Shown: positions 16,001 to 26,030, numbered from the stretch's first letter. The stretch: 64,000 nt of DNA from Ruegeria sp. PrR005 (GCF_010500245.1 NZ_JAAGOX010000001.1:62001-126000); one strand, 5' to 3'. Numbers and translations: made by a program. The notes: generated by a model from the sequence alone, not told the origin.

Positions 16001-18742
16001 GTGAGCGATACGCCAGAAACCCCTGAAAACGAAGACGAAAAACCGCGAGCGCGCAGCGCCTATGTGGGGCCGACCGTCTCTATCGAATCCGAGATGCGCA
16101 CATCGTATCTCGATTATGCGATGTCGGTCATCGTCAGCCGTGCCATTCCCGATCTGCGCGACGGGTTGAAACCGGTGCACCGGCGCATTCTCTACGCGAT
16201 GCACGAAACCGGCAACACCCACGACAAATCCTATCGCAAATCGGCCCGCCCCGTCGGCGACGTCATGGGTAAGTACCACCCCCACGGCGACAGCGCGATC
16301 TACGACGCCCTCGTCCGAATGGCCCAGGATTTCTCGATGTCCCTGCCGCTGCTGGATGGCCAGGGCAACTTCGGCTCGATGGACGGCGACAACCCCGCCG
16401 CCATGCGTTACACCGAGGTTCGGATGGACAAGCCGGCGGCCTTCATGCTGGCGGACATCGAAAAGGAAACTGTTGATTTTCAAGACAATTACGACGGCAA
16501 AGATCGTGAGCCCACGGTTCTTCCGGCGCGGTTTCCGAATATGCTGGTCAATGGCGCGGGCGGCATCGCCGTTGGCATGGCGACCAATATTCCGCCCCAT
16601 AACCTGGGCGAAGTGATCGATGCTACGCTGGCGCTGATCGACGATCCGGACCTGACCAGCGAACAACTGATCGACTACGTGCCCGGCCCCGATTTCCCCA
16701 CCGGCGGTGTCATGCTGGGCCGCTCCGGCGCGCGCAAGGCCTATCTGGAGGGCCGCGGCAGCGTCATCATCCGCGCCAAGACCCGCGTCGAGGAGCTGCG
16801 CAAGGACCGCTATGCCATCATTGTGGACGAGATCCCCTATCAGGTGAACAAGGCCGCAATGATCGAAAAGATCGCCGAGGCGGTTCGCGAGAAACGCATC
16901 GAAGGCGTCGCCCATGTGCAGGATGAAAGCGACCGCAACGGCGTGCGCGTGGTGGTCGAACTGAAACGCGACGCGACGCCCGAGGTGGTGCTGAACCAGC
17001 TTTATCGCTTTTCGCCGATGCAGACTTCGTTTGGCTGCAACATGCTGGCACTGAACGGCGGCCGCCCCGAGCAGCTGACGCTGAGGCGTTTTCTCACCAG
17101 TTTCATAGACTTCCGCGAGGAAGTTGTTGCACGTCGCACCGCCTATGACCTGCGCAAGGCGCGCGAGCGCAGCCATGTCTTGTGCGGCCTGGCGGTCGCC
17201 GTTTCCAACGTTGACGAAGTGGTCGCGACCATCCGCGCCTCGGCCGATGCGGCGGATGCGCGCGAGAAACTGATGACCCGCCGTTGGCCCGCCGCCGAGA
17301 TCGCCGGTTACCTGCGGCTGATCGACGATCCGTTGTCGCGGATGAACGAGGACGGCACCTATAACCTGACCGAGGTACAGGCCCGCGCCATCCTTGACCT
17401 GCGCTTGCAGCGCCTGACCCAGCTGGGCGTCAAGGAAGTCACCGACGAGCTGGAAGTTCTGGCCGGCAAGATCAAGGAATACCTTGAGATTCTGGGGTCC
17501 CGCGAGCGTATCATGGGCATCATCGCCGATGAGCTGCGCGAAGTAAAAGACGCTTTTGCCGTGCCCCGCCGCACCGAGATCGTCGACTGGGCCGGTGATC
17601 TGGACGACGAGGACTTGATCGAGCGCGAGGACATGGTGGTGACCGTGACTTCGGGCGGCTACATCAAGCGCACCCCGCTGGCCGATTTCCGCGCCCAGAA
17701 ACGCGGCGGCAAGGGGCTGAGCGGCATGCAAACCAAGGAAGAGGACGTCGTCACCACCCTCTTTGTGGCCAACACGCATACCCAGCTTCTGTTCTTTACC
17801 ACCGACGGCATGGTCTACAAGCTCAAGACCTGGCGCCTGCCGCAGTCGGGGCGTACCGGCAAGGGCAAGGCCATCGTCAACATCCTGCCGATCCCGACCG
17901 GGGTTTCGATTGCCGCGATCATGCCGGTGGATGTGGACGAGGAACACTGGGACGACCTGCAAATCTTCTTTGCCACAAGTGCTGGAGATGTGCGCCGTAA
18001 CGCATTGAGTGACTTCACGAATGTGAAGCGGAACGGCAAGATCGCCATGAAGCTGCCCGAGGGCGTGGAACTGGTGAACGCGCGCATCTGTTCCGAAGAT
18101 GACGATGTCATGCTGGTAACCGATGCCGGCCGCGCCATACGCTTTCCAACCACCGAGGTGCGTGTGTTCAAGGGCCGCGATTCCACCGGGGTTCGCGGTG
18201 TGCGCCTGCTGAACGGCGACAAGGTGGTGTCGATGTCTGTTATCCGTCATTTCGACGCCGAACCCTGGGAGCGCGCCGAGTTCATCAAGCGGTTCCGGAC
18301 CATTCTGGGCGCCGAGATGGAGGAAGACGCTGTAGACGCAGACGAGGATGCCGTCGAAGGCGCCGGCGTCCTGACCGACGAGCGGTATCAGGAGATGCTG
18401 GATGCGCAGGACCTGATCCTGACCATCACGGTCACCGGCCTGGGCAAGCTGTCGTCCTCGCATGACTATCCGGTGCGTGGGCGCGGTGGCCAGGGGGTCA
18501 AGGCAATCTCGGCAGGCCCGCGAGGCGGCACGCTGGCGGCCTCCTTCCCGGTCCTGATGGATGACCAGATCATGCTGGCCACCTCGGGGGGGCAGTCGAT
18601 CCGGGTTCCGGTTGACGGAATCTCGTTTCGCTCTCGCAGTGCAGGCGGCGTGCGTGTCTTCAACACGGCACCGGGCGAAGAAGTGGTCAGCGTCGCTCGT
18701 ATCGCCGAACAGAATGACGAAGAAGAGGACGGCGCGGAGTAA
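16001..18742 (+). CDS. gyrA: DNA gyrase subunit A
   Basis: A 913-residue type IIA topoisomerase subunit that cuts and rejoins DNA and forms A2B2 gyrase with GyrB. The catalytic tyrosine is Tyr137 ([12 protein letters not shown]). The quinolone-determining region reads [10 protein letters not shown] with Ser98 and Asp102 at the E. coli Ser83 and Asp87 positions, the sensitive residues. The C-terminal pinwheel carries the GyrA box QKRGGKG. Translation starts at GTG (16001) with a weak ribosome binding site. The tail is acidic (EEDGAE). An acidic insert ([15 protein letters not shown], about residues 773-787) lies within the C-terminal domain. Confidence 0.98.
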   Translation: MSDTPETPENEDEKPRARSAYVGPTVSIESEMRTSYLDYAMSVIVSRAIPDLRDGLKPVHRRILYAMHETGNTHDKSYRKSARPVGDVMGKYHPHGDSAIYDALVRMAQDFSMSLPLLDGQGNFGSMDGDNPAAMRYTEVRMDKPAAFMLADIEKETVDFQDNYDGKDREPTVLPARFPNMLVNGAGGIAVGMATNIPPHNLGEVIDATLALIDDPDLTSEQLIDYVPGPDFPTGGVMLGRSGARKAYLEGRGSVIIRAKTRVEELRKDRYAIIVDEIPYQVNKAAMIEKIAEAVREKRIEGVAHVQDESDRNGVRVVVELKRDATPEVVLNQLYRFSPMQTSFGCNMLALNGGRPEQLTLRRFLTSFIDFREEVVARRTAYDLRKARERSHVLCGLAVAVSNVDEVVATIRASADAADAREKLMTRRWPAAEIAGYLRLIDDPLSRMNEDGTYNLTEVQARAILDLRLQRLTQLGVKEVTDELEVLAGKIKEYLEILGSRERIMGIIADELREVKDAFAVPRRTEIVDWAGDLDDEDLIEREDMVVTVTSGGYIKRTPLADFRAQKRGGKGLSGMQTKEEDVVTTLFVANTHTQLLFFTTDGMVYKLKTWRLPQSGRTGKGKAIVNILPIPTGVSIAAIMPVDVDEEHWDDLQIFFATSAGDVRRNALSDFTNVKRNGKIAMKLPEGVELVNARICSEDDDVMLVTDAGRAIRFPTTEVRVFKGRDSTGVRGVRLLNGDKVVSMSVIRHFDAEPWERAEFIKRFRTILGAEMEEDAVDADEDAVEGAGVLTDERYQEMLDAQDLILTITVTGLGKLSSSHDYPVRGRGGQGVKAISAGPRGGTLAASFPVLMDDQIMLATSGGQSIRVPVDGISFRSRSAGGVRVFNTAPGEEVVSVARIAEQNDEEEDGAE

Positions 18743-18760
18743 TATGCTCCAAAAGCCGGA

Positions 18761-18790
18761 AAAAGGCGCGGGAGACCGCGCCTTTTCTTT
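18761..18790 (+). terminator. Intrinsic terminator of gyrA
   Basis: AAAAGGCGCG (18761-18770) pairs perfectly with CGCGCCTTTT (18777-18786) around a GGAGAC loop, followed by CTTTTG. It lies 18 bases after the gyrA stop. The A-rich 5' flank would also let it work on the minus strand. Confidence 0.85.
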
Positions 18791-18859
18791 TGCCTTTAAC
18801 CTGTTGGCAATCGCTGTCGCGTCAATCTGGCCCGAACGGTCACAGGGGACGGTCCGGCC

Positions 18860-19210
18860 ATGAACCTTTATCACTGCGCGATAGATCTGAAACACGAGGC
18901 AAAGGCGCTGGCCTTTGCCGCCGCCGTCGATCACTGGATGGGGTATCTGAGGGCGCGCGGCGTGATCCGCTCTTGGCGGCTGTTACGGCGCAAGCTGAAC
19001 CTGGCCGCCGACAGCTGCCGCGATTTCCTGCTGGAGATCGAGTTTGACGACATGACCCAGCTGGACCGCGCCTTTCGGGTGCTGGGCGAGCATGACGAAG
19101 AGGTCGAGCGGCTCTACGGCGCTGTCAGTGCCCTGATCGCACGGTCGGAATTCGGCCTCTACCGCTCCTTCCCCGATCCCGAGCGAGCCGAGCGCATGGC
19201 GCTGCTTTAG
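18860..19210 (+). CDS. Conserved hypothetical protein, 116 aa
   Basis: A small soluble protein that looks like a Rhodobacterales-restricted family (MNLYHCAIDLKHEAKAL..., then WRLLRRKLNLA, then DFLLEIEFDDMTQLDRAF). The alternating strand-helix pattern could be a ferredoxin-like dimeric alpha-beta barrel, but no active site can be pointed to. Its stop overlaps the convergent MAPEG gene by four bases. Confidence 0.75.
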   Translation: MNLYHCAIDLKHEAKALAFAAAVDHWMGYLRARGVIRSWRLLRRKLNLAADSCRDFLLEIEFDDMTQLDRAFRVLGEHDEEVERLYGAVSALIARSEFGLYRSFPDPERAERMALL

Positions 19211-19671
19211 AAAAGAATCGCCCAAAGGACATAAAGCGCCATGAAGATCACGATCAGGGATCCGATCGTATAGAACGTCGCCCGGACGTCGTGGGTCTGC
19301 TTTGTGGCATAAGCCACCGCATGGGCCGCCCGTGCGGCAACGAAACCGTACATCAGGCATTGGGCCAGCCAGAGCGGCGGCGAAACGATGACCATGAGAA
19401 AACCCGCCATCCAGAACCCCGGAATGTTTTCCAGATCGTTCCGATGCATCCGCCGGGATCGGTCGACATAATCGTCGGTATCGAGTTGTTGCGGACGCGG
19501 ATTGGGGTTCAGCGGTGTCTTTCGCAGGTCCTCGGGGCTGACAAATCCGCCATCCACCCGCATCATGCGATAGATGGTCATCCAGCCCTGCCCCATGAGC
19601 TTGAGCACCAAAAGTGCCGAGGCGATGGCATAGGTCACAAAGACCGGGTTGCTCAGGTTGATTCCGTCCAT
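19207..19671 (-). CDS. MAPEG-family integral membrane protein
   Basis: A 154-residue protein with about four membrane helices. The RSRRMHRNDLENIPGFW segment matches the glutathione-binding E-R/N-D-x-E-N signature of MAPEG proteins such as microsomal GST1. Most bacterial members conjugate or reduce hydrophobic electrophiles with glutathione at the membrane; this one's substrate is unknown. The ATG at 19671 is preceded by GGAGG nine bases upstream. It lies downstream of the M32 carboxypeptidase gene on the same strand. Confidence 0.82.
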   Translation of the reverse strand: MDGINLSNPVFVTYAIASALLVLKLMGQGWMTIYRMMRVDGGFVSPEDLRKTPLNPNPRPQQLDTDDYVDRSRRMHRNDLENIPGFWMAGFLMVIVSPPLWLAQCLMYGFVAARAAHAVAYATKQTHDVRATFYTIGSLIVIFMALYVLWAILF

Positions 19672-19754
19672 GGGCGTGTCCCTCCGATCGGAACAGCATA
19701 GCACGAAATGACACGGCCACCGTCGTCCCGGCGGCCGCCCGATGATTTGTTGGG

Positions 19755-21224
19755 TCAAAGCCCGTAAAGCGCGCCGAACTTCGCTTCGAGATAGTCGAGC
19801 AGCGGCTCGGGACCGGGTTCCATTCCACTGGCCCGTGCGATGACTTCGCGCGGCTCATACAAACCGCCATGGCGCTGGACGTTTTCCGCCAGCCAGCCGG
19901 TGGCACCCGAGGTATCGCCCAGGGCCAGTTGATCCTCCAGATCCGGCACCGCTTGCCGCAGCGCCTGGTAAAGGCAGCCGGCATAGACATTGCCCAGCGA
20001 ATAGGTCGGGAAATAACCGAACAGCCCCTCGGACCAGTGCACATCCTGAAGACACCCGTTCGATGGCTTGTCGACCGGATAGCCGAAATCGGCCTTGAAC
20101 CGGTCATTCCAGGCGGCTTCCAGATCACAAACCGCCAGATCCCCCGACATCAGCGCGCGTTCCAATTCGAACCGCAGCATGACATGCAGGTTGTACTGCA
20201 CCTCGTCCGCCTCGGTCCGGATGTATCCCCGATGCACGGTGTTTACAGTGGCATAAAAGGCATCCGGCCCCTCGATGCCGAAATCGCCAAAGGCGTCACG
20301 CATCTGGCCATACATCCAGCCGGTAAAGGCGCGGCTGCGACCCAACTGGTTCTCATAGATCCGGCTCTGACTTTCGTGAACCCCCATCGAGACGCCCCGC
20401 CCCAGCGGGGTCAACAAGAAATCACGGCTGATATTCTGCTCATAGGCGGCGTGACCGACCTCGTGGATGGTGGAATAGAGGCAGTTGAACGGATCCAGCG
20501 GGTTGGTGCGCGTGGTGATGCGCACATCCATACCCGACCCCGAGCTGAACGGATGCACCGCCTTGTCCACGCGCCCGTGATGCATGTCGTAGCCAAAGGC
20601 GCGCGCCAATTGGCGGCTCAGCTTCATTTGCCGGGTCTCGTCGAAACTGCCCTCCAGCGCCTTTGGGGCCGGACGTTCCAGGACCGCAGCGCGCAAGGCC
20701 ACCAATCGCGGCCGCATCGCATCGAAGATCGCCGCGATTTGCGCGCCCGTGGTTGCGCGCTCGTAATCCTCGACCAGCGCGTCATAGGGGTCGCCGTCGT
20801 CGGCCAGCGCCTGCGCCTCTTGCCGACGCAGCGCAACCACCTCCTCAAGCACGGGCAGAAAGGCCGCCACTTCCTCGTCGGCGCGGGCCTGCGCCCAGAT
20901 GCCATGCGCGCGCGTGGTGATCCGGGCAAGCGCCCGGGCCAGGTCGGCGGGCACCTTGGTCGCCCGGTCATAGGCACGCCGGATCTCGCGCAGCTGAGCC
21001 GCGCCGATGGGATCGGGCGCCTCGACCACCGCCAGCCATTCGGCGACTCGCGGATCGCAACGGCGGGCGTGCAGGATCGCGGCCATGGCCGCCTTTTCCT
21101 CGCCCCGTTGCGGTGCCGCACCTTTCGGCATCACGGTTTCCTGATCCCAGCCCAGCCGCCCGGCCACCTGTCCCAGGGCCGAGGTTTCGCGCTGAAAGGT
21201 CATCAGATCGTCAAATGCGGTCAT
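19755..21224 (-). CDS. Thermostable carboxypeptidase Taq (M32 metallopeptidase)
   Basis: A roughly 489-residue zinc carboxypeptidase that trims C-terminal residues of peptides in the cytoplasm. The zinc motif HEVGH (TIHEVGHAAYEQN) and downstream GVHESQSR are the M32 signatures. The N-terminus MTAFDDLMTFQRETSALGQVAGRLGWDQETVMP matches the family. A start four codons earlier (21236) would overlap the ctaA stop as ATGA and cannot be excluded. It follows ctaA directly, so the two are probably co-transcribed. Confidence 0.92.
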   Translation of the reverse strand: MTAFDDLMTFQRETSALGQVAGRLGWDQETVMPKGAAPQRGEEKAAMAAILHARRCDPRVAEWLAVVEAPDPIGAAQLREIRRAYDRATKVPADLARALARITTRAHGIWAQARADEEVAAFLPVLEEVVALRRQEAQALADDGDPYDALVEDYERATTGAQIAAIFDAMRPRLVALRAAVLERPAPKALEGSFDETRQMKLSRQLARAFGYDMHHGRVDKAVHPFSSGSGMDVRITTRTNPLDPFNCLYSTIHEVGHAAYEQNISRDFLLTPLGRGVSMGVHESQSRIYENQLGRSRAFTGWMYGQMRDAFGDFGIEGPDAFYATVNTVHRGYIRTEADEVQYNLHVMLRFELERALMSGDLAVCDLEAAWNDRFKADFGYPVDKPSNGCLQDVHWSEGLFGYFPTYSLGNVYAGCLYQALRQAVPDLEDQLALGDTSGATGWLAENVQRHGGLYEPREVIARASGMEPGPEPLLDYLEAKFGALYGL

Positions 21225-21232
21225 GGCTCTGG

Positions 21233-22375
21233 TCATCCCCTGACAGAGGTGGCAATCGGATAGGCACAGAGGAACCGCGCCCGCAGGATCAGGACAAATA
21301 CCGCAACCGCCATTAGCTGGTGCACGATGGCGATATGCAGCGGCGCGGCATACAGCACCGTCACGATCCCCAGCACCACTTGCAACAACAGCGCCGCAAA
21401 TGCCGCGTTAAAGGCAAACCGCGTTTGCGCATGCGCGCTGCGGCGCCCCCGGAGCCAGGCCATGATGCCATACGCCAACAGAAGGTAGCCCGCCATCCGG
21501 TGAATGAACTGCACCAAACCCGGGCTTTCGAAGAAGTTGCGCCAAAGTGGCGTCAGCTCGGTGGCGTCCGGCGGAAAGAATTGCCCCGCCATCAGCGGCC
21601 AGTCGACAAAATTCCGACCCGCGTCGATGCCCGCCACCAGCGCGCCGATCAGGATTTGCAGAAACGCAAAATGCATCCAGCCGGTCGCCAGGCCAAACAG
21701 CCTTGTTTCCTTGGCGCGGCGGGCCTGCATCAGATCCCGCTCGCTGCGCCCCAGGGCCATCATGTACCAGGCCAGAAGCCCCAGGATCACAAAGGCCAGC
21801 CCCAGATGTGTTGCTAACCTGTAGGAGGCGACGGACGTCATCTCCTCTCCCTGTGTGACCCCGGAACTGACCATCCACCAGCCAATCGCGCCCTGGATCC
21901 CGCCCAGAGCCCCCGGCAGCAAAAGGCGCCCGTGCCATCCGGCCGGTATTTTCCGGGCGATCAGGAAGCCCGCATATCCCAGTGCCCAGACCAGCCCGAT
22001 CACGCGGCCCAGCTGGCGATGCCCCCATTCCCACCAATAAATCGACTTGAAGTCGCCCAGCTCCATCCACTGGTTTTGCAGGCGCCATTGGTCGATCTGC
22101 TTGTACTTGTCGAATTCCGCCTGCCATTCGGCCTCGGACATCGGGGGCAGCGCCCCGGTGACAGGCCGCCATTCGGTGATCGACAGACCGCTGTCGGTCA
22201 GCCGGGTCAACCCGCCCACCACGATCATCGCCACCACCAGCGCGAAGAGAACCATCAGCCAGGCGCGGATGGCGCCGCGCGCGCCGCCCCGGCCCCGGTC
22301 GATCATGCCGGGCTGCGCCGCCGTCTTGCGGGTGTCGCCGGATACCTCTTCAAAGATGCTGCGCTTGCCGCTCAT
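21233..22375 (-). CDS. ctaA: Heme A synthase (COX15/CtaA)
   Basis: A 380-residue inner-membrane enzyme that oxidises the C8 methyl of heme O to give heme A for aa3-type cytochrome c oxidase. It has about eight membrane helices. Conserved heme-ligand histidines lie in EWGHRQLGR, YRLATHLGLAF, IHRMAGYLL and IVHQLMA. The alphaproteobacterial type lacks the cysteine pair of Bacillus CtaA. ATG 22375 follows GAGGA; earlier in-frame methionines lack a site. ctaB and the cox genes are not in the window. Confidence 0.93.
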   Translation of the reverse strand: MSGKRSIFEEVSGDTRKTAAQPGMIDRGRGGARGAIRAWLMVLFALVVAMIVVGGLTRLTDSGLSITEWRPVTGALPPMSEAEWQAEFDKYKQIDQWRLQNQWMELGDFKSIYWWEWGHRQLGRVIGLVWALGYAGFLIARKIPAGWHGRLLLPGALGGIQGAIGWWMVSSGVTQGEEMTSVASYRLATHLGLAFVILGLLAWYMMALGRSERDLMQARRAKETRLFGLATGWMHFAFLQILIGALVAGIDAGRNFVDWPLMAGQFFPPDATELTPLWRNFFESPGLVQFIHRMAGYLLLAYGIMAWLRGRRSAHAQTRFAFNAAFAALLLQVVLGIVTVLYAAPLHIAIVHQLMAVAVFVLILRARFLCAYPIATSVRG

Positions 22376-22444
22376 GCCATCCTCATTTTCTCGTCTTGCC
22401 GCCTGCAAGCTAGGGTGCGCGCGCGACAAGGTCCAGCGCCCCGC

Positions 22445-23191
22445 TCAGCCGCGATCCTTCCAACGGACCATCTGCCGCATGATCCCGTGCAGCATCTGGA
22501 CATCGGCGCGCGTCATGCGCATCCGGCTCCAGAGGTTGCGCAGGTTCTGTTTCATGCCTTCGGCCTTGGTTTCCGGAAAGAAGAACCCGGCTTCGGTCAG
22601 CCGTTCCTCGTAGTGTTCGGCAAGCTTCTCGATCTCCAACCCTGTCGCCCAATCGCCCTTGGGCCCGGGGTCGTCAGACACATGCATGACATCGCCGGTC
22701 TGTCGCATCCACTCATAAGCCACAAGCAGCACACATTGCCCAAGGTTGAGAGAGGCATAGTCCGGGTTCACCGGCACCGTGATGATCGCATTGGCCCGCG
22801 CGATATCCTCGTTTTCCAAGCCCGCGCGCTCGGGCCCGAACAGCACGGCCACCTTTTCCCCTGCGGCCACCTTCTCGGCGGCAAGCTGCATCGCGCGCTC
22901 GGGGCTGAACACCGGCTTGGTCATTTCGCGCGGCCGCGCGGTGGTGGCAAAGACGTAAGTTCTATCTGCCAGCGCCCCCGGCAAATCGCTGTACAGCTGC
23001 GCCTCGTCCAACAGCCGTCCGGCCCCCGACGACATCGCCACTGCCCGGCTGTTGGGCCAGCCGTCGCGCGGATCGACGATCCGCATCCGGTCCAGCCCGA
23101 AATTCCACATCGCCCGCGCCGCCGCGCCGATATTCTCGCCCATCTGGGGCCGTACCAGCACGATTTCGGGTTGGGCCTTGTCGCTTGGCAT
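22445..23191 (-). CDS. trmJ: tRNA (cytidine/uridine-2'-O-)-methyltransferase TrmJ
   Basis: A 248-residue SPOUT-fold enzyme that methylates ribose 32 in the tRNA anticodon loop using SAM. Knot motifs are visible: VRPQMGENIGAAARAMWNFG at the N-terminus, LFGPERAGLENEDI in the middle and VPVNPDYASLNLGQCV near the C-terminal knot. Length fits TrmJ rather than the shorter TrmL. The start is preceded by GGAGG seven bases upstream. Confidence 0.9.
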   Translation of the reverse strand: MPSDKAQPEIVLVRPQMGENIGAAARAMWNFGLDRMRIVDPRDGWPNSRAVAMSSGAGRLLDEAQLYSDLPGALADRTYVFATTARPREMTKPVFSPERAMQLAAEKVAAGEKVAVLFGPERAGLENEDIARANAIITVPVNPDYASLNLGQCVLLVAYEWMRQTGDVMHVSDDPGPKGDWATGLEIEKLAEHYEERLTEAGFFFPETKAEGMKQNLRNLWSRMRMTRADVQMLHGIMRQMVRWKDRG

Positions 23192-23258
23192 GTCTTTCCT
23201 CCAAAACTCCGCCCCGCTCTATCGCCCGAGGCCGGCCTGGGCAAGACCGCAGCGCCCG

Positions 23259-23286
23259 CCTCTTCATTTCGCCAAAAATACTCAGG
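23259..23286. repeat. Copy 1 of a dispersed roseobacter-type intergenic motif
   Basis: This stretch (key core CAAAAATACTC, flank CCTCTTCA) matches 22 of 28 bases at 30501-30528. On the minus strand it reads GAGTATTTTTG followed by TGAAGAGG. It sits upstream of trmJ. From memory, similar sequences recur in roseobacter intergenic DNA. Confidence 0.5.
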
Positions 23287-23378
23287 CCTACCGCAACGGC
23301 GCAGCGTTCCCTTTCCCGATATTCCCATTCCTCGTCCGATCGGCTAAACCGGCCAAAACCCAGACCAGAGGCACCGCC

Positions 23379-23999
23379 ATGGATACCCCCGAGCAGCCGC
23401 AGCTTTACCTGATCACCCCGCCGAGCCTCGATCTCGAGAGTTTTCCCGCCCAACTCGCGCGCGTCCTCGACAGCGCCGAAATCGCCTGTATCCGCCTTGC
23501 GCTCGCCACCCGCGACGAGGAGATGATCGGCCGGGCGGCGGATGCCTGCCGCGAAGTGGCGCATGCGCGCGACGTGGCGCTGGTGATCTCGGATCATGTT
23601 CTGATCGCGCAGCGCTTTGGCCTTGATGGCGTGCATCTGTCGGACGCGGCCCGTTCGGTCCGCGCCGCCCGCAAGGAACTTGGCCCCGATGCCATCGTCG
23701 GCAGCTTTTGCGGAACCTCGCGTCACGACGGCATTTCCGCTGGCGAGGCGGGCGCGGATTACGTCGCCTTCGGCCCCGTCGGTGCGCATGCGCTGGGTGA
23801 CGGCACCATTGCCGAACGGGACCTGTTCCAGTGGTGGTCTGAAATGATCGAAGTCCCGGTGGTCGCCGAAGGTGGGCTGACGGCCGATCTGGTAGCATCG
23901 CTAGCACCGCGCACAGATTTCTTCGGCATCGGAGAAGAAATCTGGTCGGCCGAAGATCCGGTTTCAGCCCTCGCCGCGCTCACATCGGCGCTGCGCTAG
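23379..23999 (+). CDS. ThiE/TenI-like thiamine phosphate synthase-family protein
   Basis: A 206-residue TIM-barrel protein. The order of strands, DGVHLSDAAR, DYVAFGPVGAHALGDG and VVAEGGLT matches the thiamine phosphate synthase/TenI family, which couples hydroxymethylpyrimidine-PP to the thiazole phosphate. The usual GVHLGQxD is replaced by GVHLSDAA, and the GGI phosphate-binding end is not clear, so it may be a paralogue with another role. ATG 23379 follows AGAGG. It converges on the HupE-like gene with a four-base stop overlap. No other thi gene is near. Confidence 0.75.
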   Translation: MDTPEQPQLYLITPPSLDLESFPAQLARVLDSAEIACIRLALATRDEEMIGRAADACREVAHARDVALVISDHVLIAQRFGLDGVHLSDAARSVRAARKELGPDAIVGSFCGTSRHDGISAGEAGADYVAFGPVGAHALGDGTIAERDLFQWWSEMIEVPVVAEGGLTADLVASLAPRTDFFGIGEEIWSAEDPVSALAALTSALR

Positions 24000-25132
24000 G
24001 CCAGAAAAGCGCGTTCCACAAACCAATATCCGCCCACAAGCGCGATCACGATCGAGGCCGGAATAGCGATCCGGCCCCGATACCACGGCTTTTTCCGGAA
24101 CCAGACGCCCACCGCCAGAAAAGCCAGGGCAATCACGGTCAGCTGACCCAGTTCCACGCCGATGTTGAAGCCCAACAACGCCGGTAGGAATTGCCCCGCT
24201 GGCAACCCGAACTCGCCAAGAACGCTCGCAAAGCCAAGTCCGTGCAGCAAGCCGAAACAGAACACGATGATCGGCCGCCAGGGATGCAGTTTGCGCACGA
24301 ACACGTTTTCCAGGGCGACAAAGGTGATCGAGGCCGCGATCAGCGGCTCGACGATCGCCGGGTCAACCCTCACCAGACCCGAGGCCCCCAGCGCAAGGGT
24401 GACCGTATGGGCCAGTGTAAACGCGCTGATCTGCCAGACCAGCGGACGCAGGCGCGACGACAGAAAATAGAGGCCCAGCACAAACAGGATGTGATCCAAC
24501 CCTTTAGGCAGGATGTGATCGAATCCGACCGGGATGTATGACACGAACGTCTCCATTGGACCCAGCGCCGCGCCGCCCTTGAGCGGAATGGGCGGGCTCG
24601 TTTCGCCGCCCCTGAGATAGCCGGTATAGGGCTTTTCGACCCCCTGTTGCCGCAGGACCAGCGCGCCGGCGCCTGCGGGCCAGGTCACTGTCAGGCTGCC
24701 CGCGCGCTCTGGCAACTCACCCGCCAGCAGGATCACCGAGGCGCGCGGCAGGTCCGGGTTGCCTACCACCGGAATGCGGGCACCTTCGAAGCTCAGCTTC
24801 AACGGCGCGCCAGCCTCAATTTTCACAGTGTCGAGCCAGCCCAGGACAAACTGACGAACCAGCGGCTCCAGCCGCGATGCATCCATATTGCGCAACTGGT
24901 CGTAGCGGTCCGATGCAGCCGACTCGTTGGTATCAACCAGATCGTCCAGATCGATTTCGGCGACAAATGCCTCGACATTCATGCGCAGCTCGAGAAAGAC
25001 TTGCCCGTTCTCCTGACGCAAATCCCCAACCGTCGGCGTCACCTCATGCGCTGTTACCGAACAGACCCAAAAGCTTGACAGCACCAACAGATGGGTCAGC
25101 TTAATGAACAGTCTTGCCAAGGTCCGGCCCAT
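23996..25132 (-). CDS. HupE/UreJ-like membrane protein with periplasmic N-domain
   Basis: A 378-residue protein. A Sec signal (VLSSFWVCSVTAHE) is followed by a roughly 160-residue periplasmic region, then six or so membrane helices with conserved histidines: GFDHILPKGLDHILFV, FTLAHTVTLALG and LLHGLGFASVLGEFG. This is the HupE/UreJ-2 family, linked to nickel or cobalt uptake in other bacteria. Its start codon overlaps the start of the divergent DUF4198-like gene. Upstream in-frame starts at 25162 and 25171 would lengthen the overlap. The metal is not known; no hydrogenase or urease genes are visible. Confidence 0.8.
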   Translation of the reverse strand: MGRTLARLFIKLTHLLVLSSFWVCSVTAHEVTPTVGDLRQENGQVFLELRMNVEAFVAEIDLDDLVDTNESAASDRYDQLRNMDASRLEPLVRQFVLGWLDTVKIEAGAPLKLSFEGARIPVVGNPDLPRASVILLAGELPERAGSLTVTWPAGAGALVLRQQGVEKPYTGYLRGGETSPPIPLKGGAALGPMETFVSYIPVGFDHILPKGLDHILFVLGLYFLSSRLRPLVWQISAFTLAHTVTLALGASGLVRVDPAIVEPLIAASITFVALENVFVRKLHPWRPIIVFCFGLLHGLGFASVLGEFGLPAGQFLPALLGFNIGVELGQLTVIALAFLAVGVWFRKKPWYRGRIAIPASIVIALVGGYWFVERAFLA

Positions 25133-25931
25133 GTTTCGCGCACTCGCTTTGATATTCGGCATGTTTGTCACCGCCTGTCCCGGCGCTGCTCATGAGTTTT
25201 GGATTGAACCCCATGAATATCAAGTGGAAAGCGGAAATGAACTTGTTGCGGACCTGCTGGTTGGGCAGGTTTTCGAAGGGGCGCCGCAGGTGTTCTTCCC
25301 CGATCGTGCCACGCGCTCCGAACTGATGTTGAATGGCCAGATCATTCCTTATAACGGTCGGATGGGGGATGTTCCCGCCATTCAGGTGGCCGAGCCCGGG
25401 GACGGATTGTTGGTCCTGGTACATGAAACCCGCGCAACCACGCTGAAATACAAGGCATGGGAGGATTTCGCCGCCTTTGCCGCGCACAAGGATTTCCCCG
25501 ATATCGAGGCGCGCCATGCCGAACGTGGCCTGCCGCCCAAAGATTTCTTTGAAAGCTATACCCGCCATGCAAAAGCGCTGGTTGGTGTCGGTGACGCAGA
25601 GGGGGCAGACCGGGAAACCGGGATGGAGACCGAGTTCGTGGCGCTTGCCAACCCCTATTCCGATGACCTGTCACAGGGAATGCGGGTGCGACTCCTTTAC
25701 CAGGGGAACGTCAGGGCTGACGCGCAGGTCGAAGTGTTCGACCGAGCGCCGGACAAGACGGTAACGGTTTCGCTTTACCGTACGGATGCGTTCGGCGAAG
25801 CCCTCATTCCGGTTCTGCCGGGCCATGCCTATCTGTTCGACGCGGTGGTTCTGCGGCCCGCGCCCGAAGGCGGGCGGCCGGTCTGGCAGAGCCTTTGGGC
25901 CGCATTGACCTTTGCCGTGCCGGGTCAGTGA
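25131..25931 (+). CDS. Exported DUF4198-like protein (putative metal-binding)
   Basis: A 266-residue exported protein. The signal peptide MFRALALIFGMFVTACPGAA is followed by AHEFWIEPHEYQVESGNEL, the N-terminal signature of DUF4198/NikK-like periplasmic proteins, whose mature N-terminal histidine can bind nickel or cobalt. The rest is predicted beta-rich. The ATG at 25131 has AAGG upstream; a start at 25104 lacks a site. It is divergent from the HupE-like gene with overlapping start codons, which suggests one metal-uptake function. Confidence 0.75.
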   Translation: MFRALALIFGMFVTACPGAAHEFWIEPHEYQVESGNELVADLLVGQVFEGAPQVFFPDRATRSELMLNGQIIPYNGRMGDVPAIQVAEPGDGLLVLVHETRATTLKYKAWEDFAAFAAHKDFPDIEARHAERGLPPKDFFESYTRHAKALVGVGDAEGADRETGMETEFVALANPYSDDLSQGMRVRLLYQGNVRADAQVEVFDRAPDKTVTVSLYRTDAFGEALIPVLPGHAYLFDAVVLRPAPEGGRPVWQSLWAALTFAVPGQ

Positions 25932-26030
25932 CGTGGGCTTAGCCCTTGTGATCGACGTTCACTTTTTGCACCCTGCCCATGGTTTCGGACCACGTATTGA
26001 ACACAGATCATCGCGAACAGGAGATTTTTC

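Noticed and set aside
15950-18934. Long minus-strand open frame of about 990 codons
   Set aside because: It is fully antisense to gyrA, has no family motifs, and arises from the strong GC3 bias of gyrA.
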